This document shows positions 11,775 through 21,631 of a DNA stretch of 64,000 nucleotides, piece by piece. The stretch is from Clostridium sp. (lineage in GTDB: Bacteria > Bacillota_I > Bacilli_A > RF39 > UBA660). Below the pieces are notes generated by a model. The model saw only the letters and a list, made by a program, of their open reading frames with translations. It was not told where the DNA came from and ran no database searches. The DNA lies in the NCBI GenBank assembly GCA_022010095.1, contig CP091739.1, positions 1,178,001 through 1,242,000 on the forward strand, written 5' to 3'. How positions within the stretch are numbered: the first letter of the stretch is position 1; every line of letters begins with the position of its first letter. The position numbers were made by a program, and so were the translations under genes.

Positions 11775-12309
11775 ATGGAAAGAAATATTGAACCTTTTAT
11801 TAAATTAGTTTTTTTCCAACAAGTTTATTGGGAGATAAGAATTTAACATCATTAGAAAGATTACTATTAATTTACATTTTGTCACTTTGTAAGAAGTATG
11901 GATATTGTTGGGCTACTAATGATTTTTTTAGTGATAGATTTAATGTTAGTAAGCAAACAATATCAAAGAGTATAAGTAGTTTATCTAATTATGGTTATAT
12001 TGTTTTTAAAGTATGATAACCAGGAAAAAAATAATTCAAAAAAAGAGAAAAATTATGATGTCAGGGGTATTTAAAAAAAGAATATCAGATATACAAGAAA
12101 ATTTTTAATACCAGTATTCAAGAAAAATTTTTAAGCAATATAATAAAAAAATAATAATATAAGAAAAAAATATAGGACCTGTTATAAAGTGTGATGAAGA
12201 AGGAAATATCATATCTTGGAATAATAAACCAACAATATCAGAACCTATGAGTGAAGAAGATGTTAAAGAATTAGAAGAATTAATAAATGAAATAACAAAA
12301 AGGAGATGA
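11775..12309 (+). CDS. Helix-turn-helix protein of mobile-element type (frameshifted)
   Basis: About 175 residues. The N-terminus MERNIEPFIKLV leads to LTSLERLLLIYILSLCKKYG and an HTH segment SDRFNVSKQTISKSISSLSN, followed by a charged linker and a C-terminal tail ISEPMSEEDVKELEELINE. This layout is common in HTH proteins of integrative elements and phages that act near replication or excision genes. Frameshifts at T runs near 11812 and A runs near 12030-12170. It is upstream of the first recombinase and likely belongs to the same element. Confidence 0.6.
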
Positions 12310-12354
12310 ATAATTAATTGCTTAACAAAGTCATACATTATAAAGAGGTGACTT

Positions 12355-12447
12355 ATGTTTAATATAACAGAAACATTTAAAAAAGATTCTCCTAATTTAA
12401 CTTTGTTGATAACTAATTATATAAAAAGAGTGATGAATAATGAGTAG
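12355..12447 (+). CDS. Small ORF (30 residues) before recombinase 1
   Basis: A 30-residue ORF with a good AGAGGTG site 6 bases upstream, starting MFNITETFKKDSPN and ending in KRVMNNE. No known family. Small ORFs also precede the second recombinase (17309, 17406), so short proteins ahead of these integrases may be a shared feature. Confidence 0.4.
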   Translation: MFNITETFKKDSPNLTLLITNYIKRVMNNE

Positions 12448-12523
12448 AACAATGGTGTTATATTGCCCTTTATGGTACAATATAATTGGCTTTAATTTGT
12501 TATACAAGAAGAAAGGAGTATAA

Positions 12524-14128
12524 ATGTATAACAATATAGTAAAAGCACCAGAGTTTTACAAAGCAGGAATTTATATAAGATTATCAGAAGCCGATGAAGG
12601 TAAATCTTACGAATCTGAAAGTGAGAGCGTCCTTAATCAAAGAAATATACTAATGAAATTTGTAAAAAGATAATGGTTTTTATATTTTTGTAGGAGAATA
12701 CGTTGATGATGGCTATTCTGGTACTGATTTTGATAGACCAGGATTTAATCTAATGATGGAAGATTTAAAAAAAGGACTTATAAATCTTGTAATAGTTAAG
12801 GATTTATCAAGATTAGGAAGAGATCATATATTAACTAGGTTATTATGTGGAAAAATTATTTTTCCTGAAAAATGGTATACGATTTATATCTATACAAGAG
12901 AGTTATGATAACATTAAATTAAAAATCAAGTAATGATTCTGTAATGTTTATATTTGCATGTAATGATTTTTATAGCAAACAAAATTCAGTTAAAATTAGA
13001 AATGTATTGGAATATAAAAAAAGAAAAGGAAAATTTATTGGTAGTGCTCCAAGTTATGGGTATATGAGAGATCCTAACGATAAAGGACATTTATTACCAG
13101 ATCCTGAATATGCACCTATTGTTAAGAAAATATTTGAAATGGCTAACAATGGTGTTGGTTTGTCAGAAATAACTACTTATTTAAATGATAATAAAATTAA
13201 AACACCAAGTAGTCTCAAAAGAAAAAATCCTCGTGCGAGGAGCAAATATAATTCTATTTGGACAATATCTTCTGTAAAAAAGATTTTAAAAAATCAAATG
13301 TATGTTGGTGATATGGTTCAGAACATTCAGTATAAAAGAGGTTACAAAACTAAAAAGAAATTAGCTGTCCCTAAAGAAAATTGGATTGTTGTTAAAAATA
13401 CCCATGAGCCTCTTGTAGATAGAATGGTTTTTGAAAAAATACAGAATAATGTTAAAAGAACTAATATAACTAATATAACTAAGAGAAAAAAAGATTATTT
13501 GAGAATTTATTATATTGTAAGGAATGTGGTAATACACTAACTATTACTTATAGAAAAAAAATCACGATTATTGGACTGTTAATTGTAATAAATATTCAAG
13601 GGATCCAAGAAGACATTTATGTTATCCACATTTTATGCCTTATGATAAATTAGAAGAAGCATTATTAGAGGTTGTTAAAAACTTGCAAAAAAATACTTGG
13701 ATGCAATTAATGTACCAAATCTTGCACTTGAACTAAAGGATAGAAAGAAAAAAATAATCTTAAAAATAGAAGCAAGAATATTTGATTTAGAAAAAAAAAA
13801 AAAGATCTTCTTAACAAGTTAGATATGTTATATGAAGATAAGTTTAGAGGATTAGTATCAGATGAGATGTATAAAAGAATAGCCAATGAAACTGAAGTAT
13901 TATTAACTAAATCAAGGACTGAGGTTAAAAAGTTAAAAGCAGATGAAAAAGCAATACAAAATAAGACTGCTGCTTTAAAAAGAATACGAAGATAAAATAA
14001 AATCATTAATTGATTTAGAAGAATCCAACTAGAGATATAATGCAAGCCATTATTGATAAAATAGTAATAGACAAAGATAAAAAAACATTGAAATAATTTA
14101 CAAATTTAGTATATTAAATAGTATTTAA
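12524..14128 (+). CDS. Large serine recombinase 1 (frameshifted)
   Basis: Site-specific recombinase of the large serine (resolvase/integrase) family, about 530 residues. The N-terminal catalytic domain begins AGIYIRLSEADEG, with the nucleophile Ser expected in this region, then EYVDDGYSGTDFDRPGF, and LVIVKDLSRLGRD. The recombinase domain includes APSYGYMRDP and SIWTISSVKKILKNQMYVGD. A zinc-ribbon region (CKECGNTLT, later C...CYPH) is followed by a coiled coil ending DPTRDIMQAIID-like. Frameshifts near 12668, 12850-12930, 13510-13550, 13690 and 13790. It is near the right end of the large accessory segment and most likely moved it. Confidence 0.85.
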
Positions 14129-14708
14129 AGACTTTGTTCCTATTGGAACAAGGTAAACATAAAATAGATAAACTACTTATTGTTGAGATTTGGTTTTAAT
14201 ACTATCATATATAAATGGAATTATTATTACAGTTGATAAAAAAATCAAAGCCTTTTTAAAACTTCTTCAGAAAATAGCGATTTATTAATTACAGTAATTA
14301 GATAAACTATAATTAGTGTCTGCTATTATTGATATATTGGTTATTTTTTTCTTGTAAATAACGATTTATTAACTGTATCATTAGTTATATAATTAAATAT
14401 CTTATATAATGTTAGTTTTAGCTTCTTAAGAAGTTTTAGAAATGTTATATAAATTATATTTATTAAAATTGTTGGAAGACATAGTATAAAAAAATATTAT
14501 ATTATCAATAATTTTTAGTTAGTGTTGTTTTTATATTTTTTTATATAATATAAAAGTCATATGATATAAATTTAATTATAGTATTGTTATTATTTTTGTA
14601 GAGCATTTTTTTAAATTTTGAAATTTTTTTAGATTCAAGTAAAATTGTTATATTAGATAACAAAAACAGTTAAATTAATAGAAATCAAGAATACAAATGA
14701 AACAATTT
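14129..14708. other. Gene-free stretch after recombinase 1
   Basis: About 580 very A+T-rich bases with no supportable gene. A perfect inverted repeat TTGTTCC-TATT-GGAACAA lies at about 14136-14153, just after the recombinase stop; it lacks a T tail, so it may be a protein site rather than a terminator. Nothing else recognisable. Confidence 0.4.
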
Positions 14709-15169
14709 TTAATTACTAAATAAAAATAAAATCAATATTTCTTTTGCAACATGATCAATGCTACTAAATGAAGTTATGTAAACTGGAGCCACATAAGCAG
14801 AAAGAAATATAATGAAAAAAACAGCCGCACCAGTATATGCGTATTTATTATCTAAAGAAAAAAATCATTATTATCTGTATATATATTTTTAATCGATTTT
14901 ATAAAAGAAATAGATGGTATAAACAATATTGCTAGAGATAATAGAACTTTCTTGGCAAAAAAAATAGTATTAATAAAGAACAAATTACCAATGTTAACCA
15001 TACTGAAGTTAATTTACATTTTGTTATAGTATCTAAATTTTTCTTTTTTTCAATTTTTAGATTTTTGATTCATTTTTTTCTATAAATTGTAAAAAGAATA
15101 AAATTGATAGCAGCAATTCCAATAATTAAGCATTCAAAAAAATGATTATATAAAATGAATTTTTAGCAT
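14709..15169 (-). CDS. Small membrane protein of unknown function (frameshifted)
   Basis: About 150 residues on the minus strand with a strong GGAGGTG site just upstream of the ATG at 15169. Hydrophobic segments: FFECLIIGIAAINFILFTIY near the N-terminus, LLSLAILFIPSISFI in the middle, and YTGAAVFFIIFLSAYVAPVY near the C-terminus. The frame is broken at T runs in several places. No family recognised. It is the last gene before the amidase fragment and so probably belongs to the inserted element. Confidence 0.5.
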
Positions 15170-15272
15170 AAAAACACCTCCATAATTTAATTATCAATTT
15201 TATCATTTTTTTAAAATATAAACAATAGTTTGAAAAAAATAGTCAAAAAAATGTTACACCTTGATTATTGCC

Positions 15273-15640
15273 TGGTGGCGATGGTGCTGAAGTAATCTAT
15301 GCACTTAGAAATAATAGTACATTATCAAAAAAAATATTAAATGAACTAGAAAAAAAGAAGGGCAAAATGTAAGAAAGTACTATCAACAAAGATTACCAAG
15401 TAACCCTATAAAAAGATTATTACTTTATGCAGAGAGATACTCCTAACAATGAGACTGTGACTGTCGAATATGGATTTATTGATAGTCCTAAAGATGATGT
15501 TGAACAAATTAAAAAAACAATTATGAAAATTATGCTGAAGCTGTTATAAGGGCTGTTCTTGATTATAAAAATTTACCATATAAAGCTCCAGCAGGTGAAG
15601 GATATTATACTGTTAAAAAAGGAGATACGATTTTTATGGG
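15273..15640 (+). pseudogene. N-acetylmuramoyl-L-alanine amidase, middle part, interrupted at both ends
   Basis: The sequence enters an Amidase_3 domain abruptly at GGDGAEVIYALRNNSTLS, where an intact enzyme would read through NHINAGGGDGAEV. It continues with RLPSNPIKDYYFMQR, VTVEYGFID and NYENYAEAVIRAVLDY, then a linker and the start of a LysM repeat, YYTVKKGDT. The zinc-binding N-terminal half is absent and must lie left of the window. After GDT the LysM repeat stops at 15640 and resumes at 19192. The joins suggest two insertions in one secreted peptidoglycan amidase gene rather than decay: the remaining segments are well conserved. Confidence 0.8.
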
Positions 15641-15725
15641 GAATAATGAGTATATTTAACTAGTTTAATTGTATTTGTACCAAAAATTATGATATAATCA
15701 AATTATAATAATGGAGTAGATAAAG

Positions 15726-16933
15726 GTGGATACTGATTTAAAAAAAGATGAAATTAAAAAAATAAAAAAACCTAAAAAAATAAAAATAATACGAGAGTAT
15801 TTATATATAATTTTTTTACGATATTATTTTTTTATACTTTTTTTATTACCATTTTTTTAGCAAGTTACATGATTGGTGATAATACTGGAATTGATGGTAT
15901 TGGTCAAACATTAGGTGTTGCCATACCATTAATGATTTTTTTAAATATATTATTACTTTTTATTTTTCTTTGTTATAAATCCAATTAGGATTCTAATTAT
16001 TTATAAGAATGAATTTAAAGCAATTTTTTTCCTAAAATTAAAAAAAGTTATATGCATTTTGGTAACAATTCTTCCTATTTTTTTATTTCGTCATTAATAA
16101 TATTAGAAATTCCTATATCAAATTTTTATGTATAAATTAAAATATAAAAACTGGTAAAAAAATGCTTATACGGTAAGATCTGAAAAATTACAAGTTACCA
16201 ATAGATTTTTTTATAACGAATTAAAGGAGAGAAATCTTTTTATATGATGAAGATACATATTCTCTTATGACTAGATTAAATGCTGATCATGATTGTATTA
16301 ACTATATCCATGATGATGGAAATCTTATTTCTCAAAAGTGTTATGCCAAAGCAACTATGATGGGAATAAATGATGCAAGATATTATGATTCAATTGATAA
16401 AAGTAATATTACCAATATGTATCAAAATTCTTTCCCAGTATATATGTATAATTCTATTTTAACATTGCCAAGTAAAAATGAAAAAATGCAATATGCTGCA
16501 TTAGGGCGTTTTTTTCTTACAATGTTGATGATTATGGTGATTATAGGGCAGAATTTAAAGATTATTATATTGAATGTAAAATACTATATGTAGATGGAGA
16601 TATTTATGCAATTATAGGTCTTGGACAAAGTTACGATGTAGAAAAATACAATAATGAAGTTGGAGATGCACTTTTCAGTTATAATTATCCATTCAATATG
16701 ATTTTTAAGTGAAAAAAATAGCATTACTACTTTTGTTGATGGCAAATATTATCCAAATGGTGCAATTGAAAACTCTGGTTCTATTTATGAGATGAAACCG
16801 AATAACAATTTTCGTTATACATCGCACTATCCAGTTAGAAAAGTTGATAGGTTAGACATTGATACAATTAATGATATTGCTGAAGAATTACAAAAATGGA
16901 GTTTTTAAAGAATTCAATCGAATATCATTTTGA
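15726..16933 (+). CDS. Membrane-anchored protein of unknown function, cargo of small element (frameshifted)
   Basis: About 400 residues. A GTG start at 15726 has a GGAG site 9 bases upstream. A lysine-rich cytoplasmic start leads to hydrophobic segments around 15800-15880, 15920-15990 and 16040-16110, then a soluble domain of about 250 residues: DEDTYSLMTRLNADHDCIN, AKATMMGINDARYYDS, YIECKILYVDGDIYAIIGLG and KYYPNGAIENSGSIYEM. No family recognised. The three or four membrane segments plus an external domain suggest a surface sensor or exclusion-type protein (inference). It ends before a strong terminator and is the only sizeable cargo of the element. Confidence 0.55.
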
Positions 16934-16959
16934 TAAATAAATATTGTTATTAAAAATTT

Positions 16960-17010
16960 AATCATCCTATAAAAATCTAACTAAAAACTAGATAATAGGA
17001 TGATTTTTTT
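16960..17010 (+). terminator. Terminator after the cargo membrane protein
   Basis: AATCATCCTAT and ATAGGATGATT form an 11-bp stem followed by a T run. Confidence 0.8.
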
Positions 17011-17012
17011 AT

Positions 17013-17308
17013 ACTCTAAATCCTTACAATATAAAGACTTATTTAATAATCCTCCTTTATATGAACCTACGAAGTAGGCCCTATTTCGTAAGTATGAAAT
17101 AAGAATGGTGTATACACAAGTCTTTATTTTATAAGGAAAAGTGCGCGTTGTTACACCATCTTCTTATCCTGCTGTTTCATAATTTCATAAATTATGAATA
17201 GTTTTAGGATGATAGACAAAACTTGCTATAGTAAATGACTTGACTCATTCTTTTAAAGAGATGTATCATCCAAGCAAAAGGAGATGATGTTTATGAATAA
17301 GGAGAATT
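17013..17308. other. Gene-free stretch with inverted repeats ahead of recombinase 2
   Basis: Contains CCTACGAAGTAGG, ATTTCGTAAGTATGAAAT and the palindromic GGTGTATACAC (within 17105-17118), and is richer in G and C than the surroundings around 17140-17170. Likely regulatory or recombinase-binding DNA of the element; no gene seen. Confidence 0.35.
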
Positions 17309-17413
17309 ATGAGATTAAGTAATATACCTGAATATGCAAAGATCATACCAAGTAATATTACAAAAAAATTTAAAACCATAGAATTAATTGGAGGTATCAA
17401 ACTCTATGGTTAA
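17309..17413 (+). CDS. Small ORF (34 residues) in the recombinase 2 element
   Basis: Starts MRLSNIPEYAKIIPSN with a GGAG site 5 bases upstream and ends GGIKLYG. Its stop overlaps the start of the next small ORF. No known family. Confidence 0.4.
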   Translation: MRLSNIPEYAKIIPSNITKKFKTIELIGGIKLYG

Positions 17414-17533
17414 ATACAAAGTTAATTTAAAGTTTAAAGAAGATGGAAAATCTTTAAATGAAACAATAACTGAAGTATTAAAAAAATGAAATTACAAGAA
17501 GAAATTGAATATGACTTGCAATTATTTAGATAG
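17406..17533 (+). CDS. Small ORF (about 42 residues) before recombinase 2 (one frameshift)
   Basis: MVKYKVNLKFKEDGKSLNE, then after a run of A at about 17480 the frame continues MKLQEEIEYDLQLF. It overlaps the previous small ORF and lies just before the recombinase, an arrangement seen in Firmicute integrative elements. Function unknown. Confidence 0.45.
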
Positions 17534-17587
17534 AAATCTACCATGTAGCCATACTCATTATTCCCAAACGGAAGGGAGTAGTAATTA

Positions 17588-19172
17588 ATGGTAGGGAATA
17601 GTAGTTTTAAAGTAGGACTTTATATAAGATTATCGAGAGATGATGGGAATGTAGAATCAGATAGTATTGTTAGTCAAAGAAGTTTACTTAACCAATATGT
17701 AAAAGAAAACAATTATATAGTAGTTGATGAATATGTAGATGATGGATTTTCTGGAACTAATTTTGATAGACCATCATTCAATAGAATGATGAAAGATATT
17801 GAATTAGGCAAAATCAATATGATTATTACCAAAGATATGTCAAGACTCGGTAGAGATTATATAGGTACTGGAGAATTAATTGAAAAGTATTTTCCAAATA
17901 AAAATGTTAGGTATATTGCTATTAATGATGGGATAGATACATTTATAGATAATACTAATAATGATATTGCACCTTTTAAAGCCATAATGAATGATATGTA
18001 TGCCAAAGATATTTCTAAAAAGATTAAAAGTAGTTTGCACTCTAGAATGAAAGATGGTTTATATGTGTCAGGTAGATGCCCATTTGGATATCAAAAAGAT
18101 CCAACTAATAAGAATCATTTAGTAATAAATAAAGAACAAGCAGAAGTAGTAAAAATAATCTTTGACCTAGCACTTAAAGGTAATACATATCACTATATAG
18201 CACAATATCTAACTGAAAGAAAAATAAAAACACCAGCATCTTATTACAACTATGTATGGAATACAAAGTGTATAAATACTAATTGTATATCACAAGAATA
18301 TGGAGTATGGGTAGATACTACAATTAAAGCAATTTTTAACTAATAGAATATATACAGGAGATGCAGTGCAAGGTAAAAACTAAAAAGATTAACTATAAAC
18401 TTAAAAAGACAATTAAAAAAATAACCCTGGATGATTACATTATAGTAGAAAAATACACATGAAGCAATTATTGACAAGAGTACATTTACTTATGTACAAA
18501 TTCTACTACCTAAAAAAATGTTAAAAAGACCAGAAAAGAAAAGATTTTATTTATTAGATGGTTTATTATATTGTGGCGATTGTAAACATCGTATAACAAT
18601 AAGATACCAAAATAAAACTGGTAGAAGTTATACAACTTGTGATTATTATAGAACATATTCAAAATATCATGTGTGTACAACCCATACAAATAATTATGAA
18701 GTATTAGAAAGTGTAATTTTTAGATAATATAAGAGATGTATGTAAAAAAAATATTTAGATAAAAACAAAATAAAAGAATCTATAGGAAATTTAGAGTTTG
18801 AAGATAATACTTTGAAGATAAAAAAACAAATTGAAAGTTTAGAAATTACTAATAATAAATTAATAACAAATTTAGATAAAAGCTTATATGGATATGTTAA
18901 AAAGGTATTATTAATGAAGAACAATATATAAGGGTAAGTGAAAATATTAAAACAGAAATAGATAATAATAAAAAAAGAATATTGATAATCTAAAAAATGA
19001 ACAAATAGAAGAAAACAAAATAGATAATAAACAAATAGAAAAATATATAAATGAATTTTTATCGCTAGATAATCCAACTAGAGAATTAATAATTAATTTA
19101 GTAGAAAAAAATTTATATCTATCAAGATAAGACGATAGATATTATATTTACATTTAAAAAAATGTTACATAA
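17588..19172 (+). CDS. Large serine recombinase 2 (C-terminal half frameshifted)
   Basis: Serine recombinase of about 525 residues. Catalytic domain: KVGLYIRLSRDDGNVESDS, DEYVDDGFSGTNFDRPSF, MIITKDMSRLGRDYIGTG. Recombinase domain: CPFGYQKDPTNKNHL, NRIYTGDAVQGK. Zinc ribbon: LLYCGDCKHRITI ... CDYYRTYSKYHVC. Then a coiled coil and a DNPTRELIINLVEKIYIY tail. The first 250 codons are uninterrupted; breaks follow near 18345, 18450, 18725 and 18900. An A run of seven at 19156-19162 must be five for the natural end FKNVT then TAA. It is clearly a different subgroup from recombinase 1. It sits at the right edge of the 3.6-kb element. Confidence 0.88.
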
Positions 19173-19191
19173 AAAAATGTATCTGGTGATA

Positions 19192-19955
19192 ATTTATGGG
19201 ATATAGCACATAAGTATGGAATGACTGTAAGCGAACTTAAAGAATTAAACAAATTATCAACAAATAATCTTAAAATAGGGCAAACATTAAAGATAGCTAA
19301 AAAAATGATGAAAAAAATCCTGATGAATATTTAATATATAAAGTTAAAAAAATGGAGACAATCTTTTGGGACATAGCAAAAAAATATGATACAACTGTTT
19401 CAACATTAAAAATCTATAAATAATTTAAAAATCTGATAAATTAACTATTAATCAACAATTATTTATACCTAAAAACAAATAATTTGGGTACAAAAAAAAT
19501 GATAATATTTATACAGTGAAGAAAGGCGACACTTTATATGACATTGCTGAAAAGTATAATGTATCTATTAATGATATAAAAGAGAAAAAAATAATTTAAC
19601 ATCTAATATATTAAAAGATAGGTCAAGTTTTAGAAATACCAAATTCTTCAACTGGTGAGGTAAACTATATTGTTCAAAAGGGCGACAATTTAAATACCAT
19701 TGCTAATAAATATGGTGTTACTGTTAGTGATATAAAAAAACTTAATAATTTAAAAACAAATACATTACAAATAGGCCAAGTGTTAAAAAAATACCTGGTT
19801 CTACAAATTATAATACATATACAGTAAAATCTGGTGATTCATTATGGAAGATAGCTAATAAGTATAATACAACTATTAATAAATTGAAAACCATAAATAA
19901 TTTAGATTCAACTGTACTACAAATAGGTCAAAAATTATTAATTCCTACAACGTAA
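19192..19955 (+). pseudogene. Amidase C-terminal part: five LysM repeats (resumes after insertion)
   Basis: Five LysM peptidoglycan-binding repeats of about 45-50 residues. The first starts mid-repeat with NLWDIAHKYGMTVSELKEL; later ones begin YTVKKGDTLYDIAEKYN, YIVQKGDNLNTIANKYG and YTVKSGDSLWKIANKYN, each ending in IGQ-x-L-x-IP. The frame shifts at A runs in repeat 2 and the linkers. It is the 3' continuation of the amidase gene at 15273-15640. LysM tracts this long are usual for secreted or spore-associated amidases. Confidence 0.8.
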
Positions 19956-19956
19956 A

Positions 19957-19984
19957 AACATGTCGATTATGACATGTTTTGTAT
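19957..19984. terminator. Terminator shared by the LysM gene and sleB
   Basis: ACATGTC-GATTAT-GACATGT stem with A-rich left and T-rich right flanks; works for convergent genes. Confidence 0.7.
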
Positions 19985-20002
19985 TGCTAGAATGTTTTAA
20001 TT

Positions 20003-20433
20003 TTAATATAGTTCGTCGCATACTCCAGGGTCAGGAGCATAAAAACAATGACTTTTGTATCTACCAGTATTTCTTTGACCAAACCAAGTCCCTTTACATT
20101 CTTCTCCTTTTTTTGGACCATAAAACCATAAAGCATTTGTTGCAGGGTAATAATATTCTCCTTTTAATACTCTTTTGGCAAGTTCTTTTTCTTTATTAGT
20201 AGCGCCACCACTATTGAATAATTGACTATTAGTACCTACAAATCCTCCAGGTTTTTGATAAACTACATCGCTTATACTTCTTATATTTTTTTAAAATCCA
20301 AACAATTTGCAATAGCTCTATTAACGATTACATTTCCCACCATTAGCATAGCAAGATCTCCTTCAGCAAGAGCTTCAGCTCTCATAAGTCTAGCACATAA
20401 ATCTAATTCTTTAGTATTATAATTTATAAGCAT
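20003..20433 (-). CDS. Cell-wall hydrolase of the SleB/CwlJ type
   Basis: A 143-codon Hydrolase_2 domain protein, the catalytic core of SleB and CwlJ cortex-lytic enzymes. ELDLCARLMRAEALAEGDLAM holds the conserved RAEA glutamate; MVGNVIVNRA, then GGFVGTNSQLFN, YYYPATNALWFYGP and GTWFGQR follow. There is no signal peptide or SPOR domain, so it is closer to CwlJ-like single-domain proteins. One frame break at a T run near 20288. It probably acts in spore cortex lysis or cell-wall turnover. Stop is 20 bases from the convergent LysM gene's terminator. Confidence 0.85.
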
Positions 20434-20533
20434 AAAACCACCTAATATATTTTTATACAAATAAATAAAAAAATGTTAATAAAAAAAGTTAACAACCAAA
20501 TATTTTTATAGCAAAAAAATTGTTAGTAAAAAG

Positions 20534-20562
20534 TTGATTTCTCAATCATGATATTGTATAAT
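20534..20562 (+). promoter_or_regulatory. Promoter of tRNA-Trp
   Basis: TTGATT and TATAAT with a 17-base spacer, 29 bases before the tRNA. Confidence 0.75.
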
Positions 20563-20591
20563 TAAATTGCTTTTATAAAAAGCACACTGAT

Positions 20592-20666
20592 AGGGGTATG
20601 GTGTCAGTGGTAGCATGCCGGTCTCCAAAACCGTTGGGGAGGGTTCGAGTCCTTCTACCCCTGCCA
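20592..20666 (+). tRNA. tRNA-Trp (CCA anticodon)
   Basis: AGGGGTA pairs with TACCCCT, the anticodon loop is CTCCAAA, the T loop is GGTTCGAGTCC, and the CCA end is encoded. It reads UGG only, consistent with UGA as a stop. Confidence 0.95.
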
Positions 20667-20678
20667 ATTTTATAAACA

Positions 20679-20710
20679 AGTAGCACATAAACATGCTACT
20701 TTTTATTTTT
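20679..20710 (+). terminator. Terminator after tRNA-Trp
   Basis: AGTAGCA-CATAAACA-TGCTACT hairpin followed by a T-rich tail. Confidence 0.75.
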
Positions 20711-20790
20711 GTAAAAAAATCATTAATAAAAAAATATAAAAAATATTGTTATAATTTTTATTATAGTAATAAACTAAAGAAGGAGTAAAA

Positions 20791-21540
20791 ATGAACAAAA
20801 TAAATCAAGAAAAAGTAAAAAGAATTAAAAAGAATTGATAAATGAATCAAACAATATTGTTTTCTTTGGAGGAGCAGGTGTTTCAACTGCTAGTGGACTT
20901 AAAGATTTTAGAAGTAAAAATGGATTATATAATGAGAAAAAAATAATTTATTAAATGTTTCACCTGAATTTATGCTAAGTGTATCATGTTTTTTTATAGT
21001 TTCACTAAAGAATTTTATAAGTATTATAAAGCAAATATGAATTCATTAAATATTAAACCAAACATAGTGCACAAATATCTAACAAAATTAGAAAAATCAG
21101 GAAAACTAAAAGTAATAATCACGCAAAATATAGATGGCCTTCATCAAAAAGCGGGAAGTAAAAAAATGTATTAGAACTTCATGGAACAATATATAAAAAA
21201 ATCATTGTATAAAATGTGGAAAAGAATATTCTGCTGAATATGTTTTTAATAGTGAAGATATTCCTAGATGTGAATGTGGAAGCATTATTAAGCCAAATGT
21301 TGTTCTTTATGGAGAAATGTTGCCTGAAGATTTTGTTTTAGCAGAAAAATATATAAGTGAATGTGATTTGTTGATAGTGGCTGGTACATCTCTAACAGTA
21401 GAACCAGCTGCTAGTTTAATAAATTATTTTTAGAGGTAAAAAGTTTAGTAATAATTAATAATGATGAAACTCCATATGATAAAAGAGCAACTCTCATAAT
21501 TAATGAAGACTTAACAAATGTATTTAAACTTCTTTCATAA
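20791..21540 (+). CDS. Sir2-family NAD-dependent protein deacylase (frameshifted)
   Basis: Sirtuin of about 245 residues that removes acyl groups from lysine using NAD. Motifs in order: [18 protein letters not shown] (NAD binding), [14 protein letters not shown] with the conserved N-I-D, a zinc finger [13 protein letters not shown] ... [17 protein letters not shown], and [18 protein letters not shown] site before the ATG. Breaks at A/T runs near 20835, 20940, 20990, 21165-21200 and 21430. The expected catalytic LHG after the QKAGS stretch falls at about 21175-21190, read in another frame. Confidence 0.88.
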
Positions 21541-21631
21541 CTCAACTCTAACTTTAGTAATTCAACTTTTAAATTATATACAATATTAAATATATATATT
21601 ATGATTGAGTCAAGAAAGGAGTAAATATAAT

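Larger units (their letters stand above)
15640..19196. mobile_element. 3.6-kb serine-recombinase element inserted in the amidase-LysM gene
   Basis: Left edge: the LysM codons run up to ATTTTTATGGG (15630-15640). Right edge: LysM codons resume from ATTTATGGG (19192-19200). The shared TTTATGGG is the likely crossover core. Removing the segment would join GDT to LWDIAHKYG and restore a normal LysM repeat. The segment carries a membrane protein (15726), two short ORFs and recombinase 2, whose stop is 20 bases from the right edge. Boundaries are inferred from the protein break, not from a repeat of attachment-site length. Confidence 0.65.

Noticed and set aside
3280..17118. Element boundaries set by ATGGTGTATACACA
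   Set aside because: The right copy is inside the 3.6-kb element, so these cannot be att sites of the mapped insertions, and one 14-mer match is weak evidence.
20956..20971. parS-like TGTTTCACCTGAATTT
   Set aside because: Only 12 of 16 positions fit TGTTTCACGTGAAACA and it lies inside the sir2 coding sequence.
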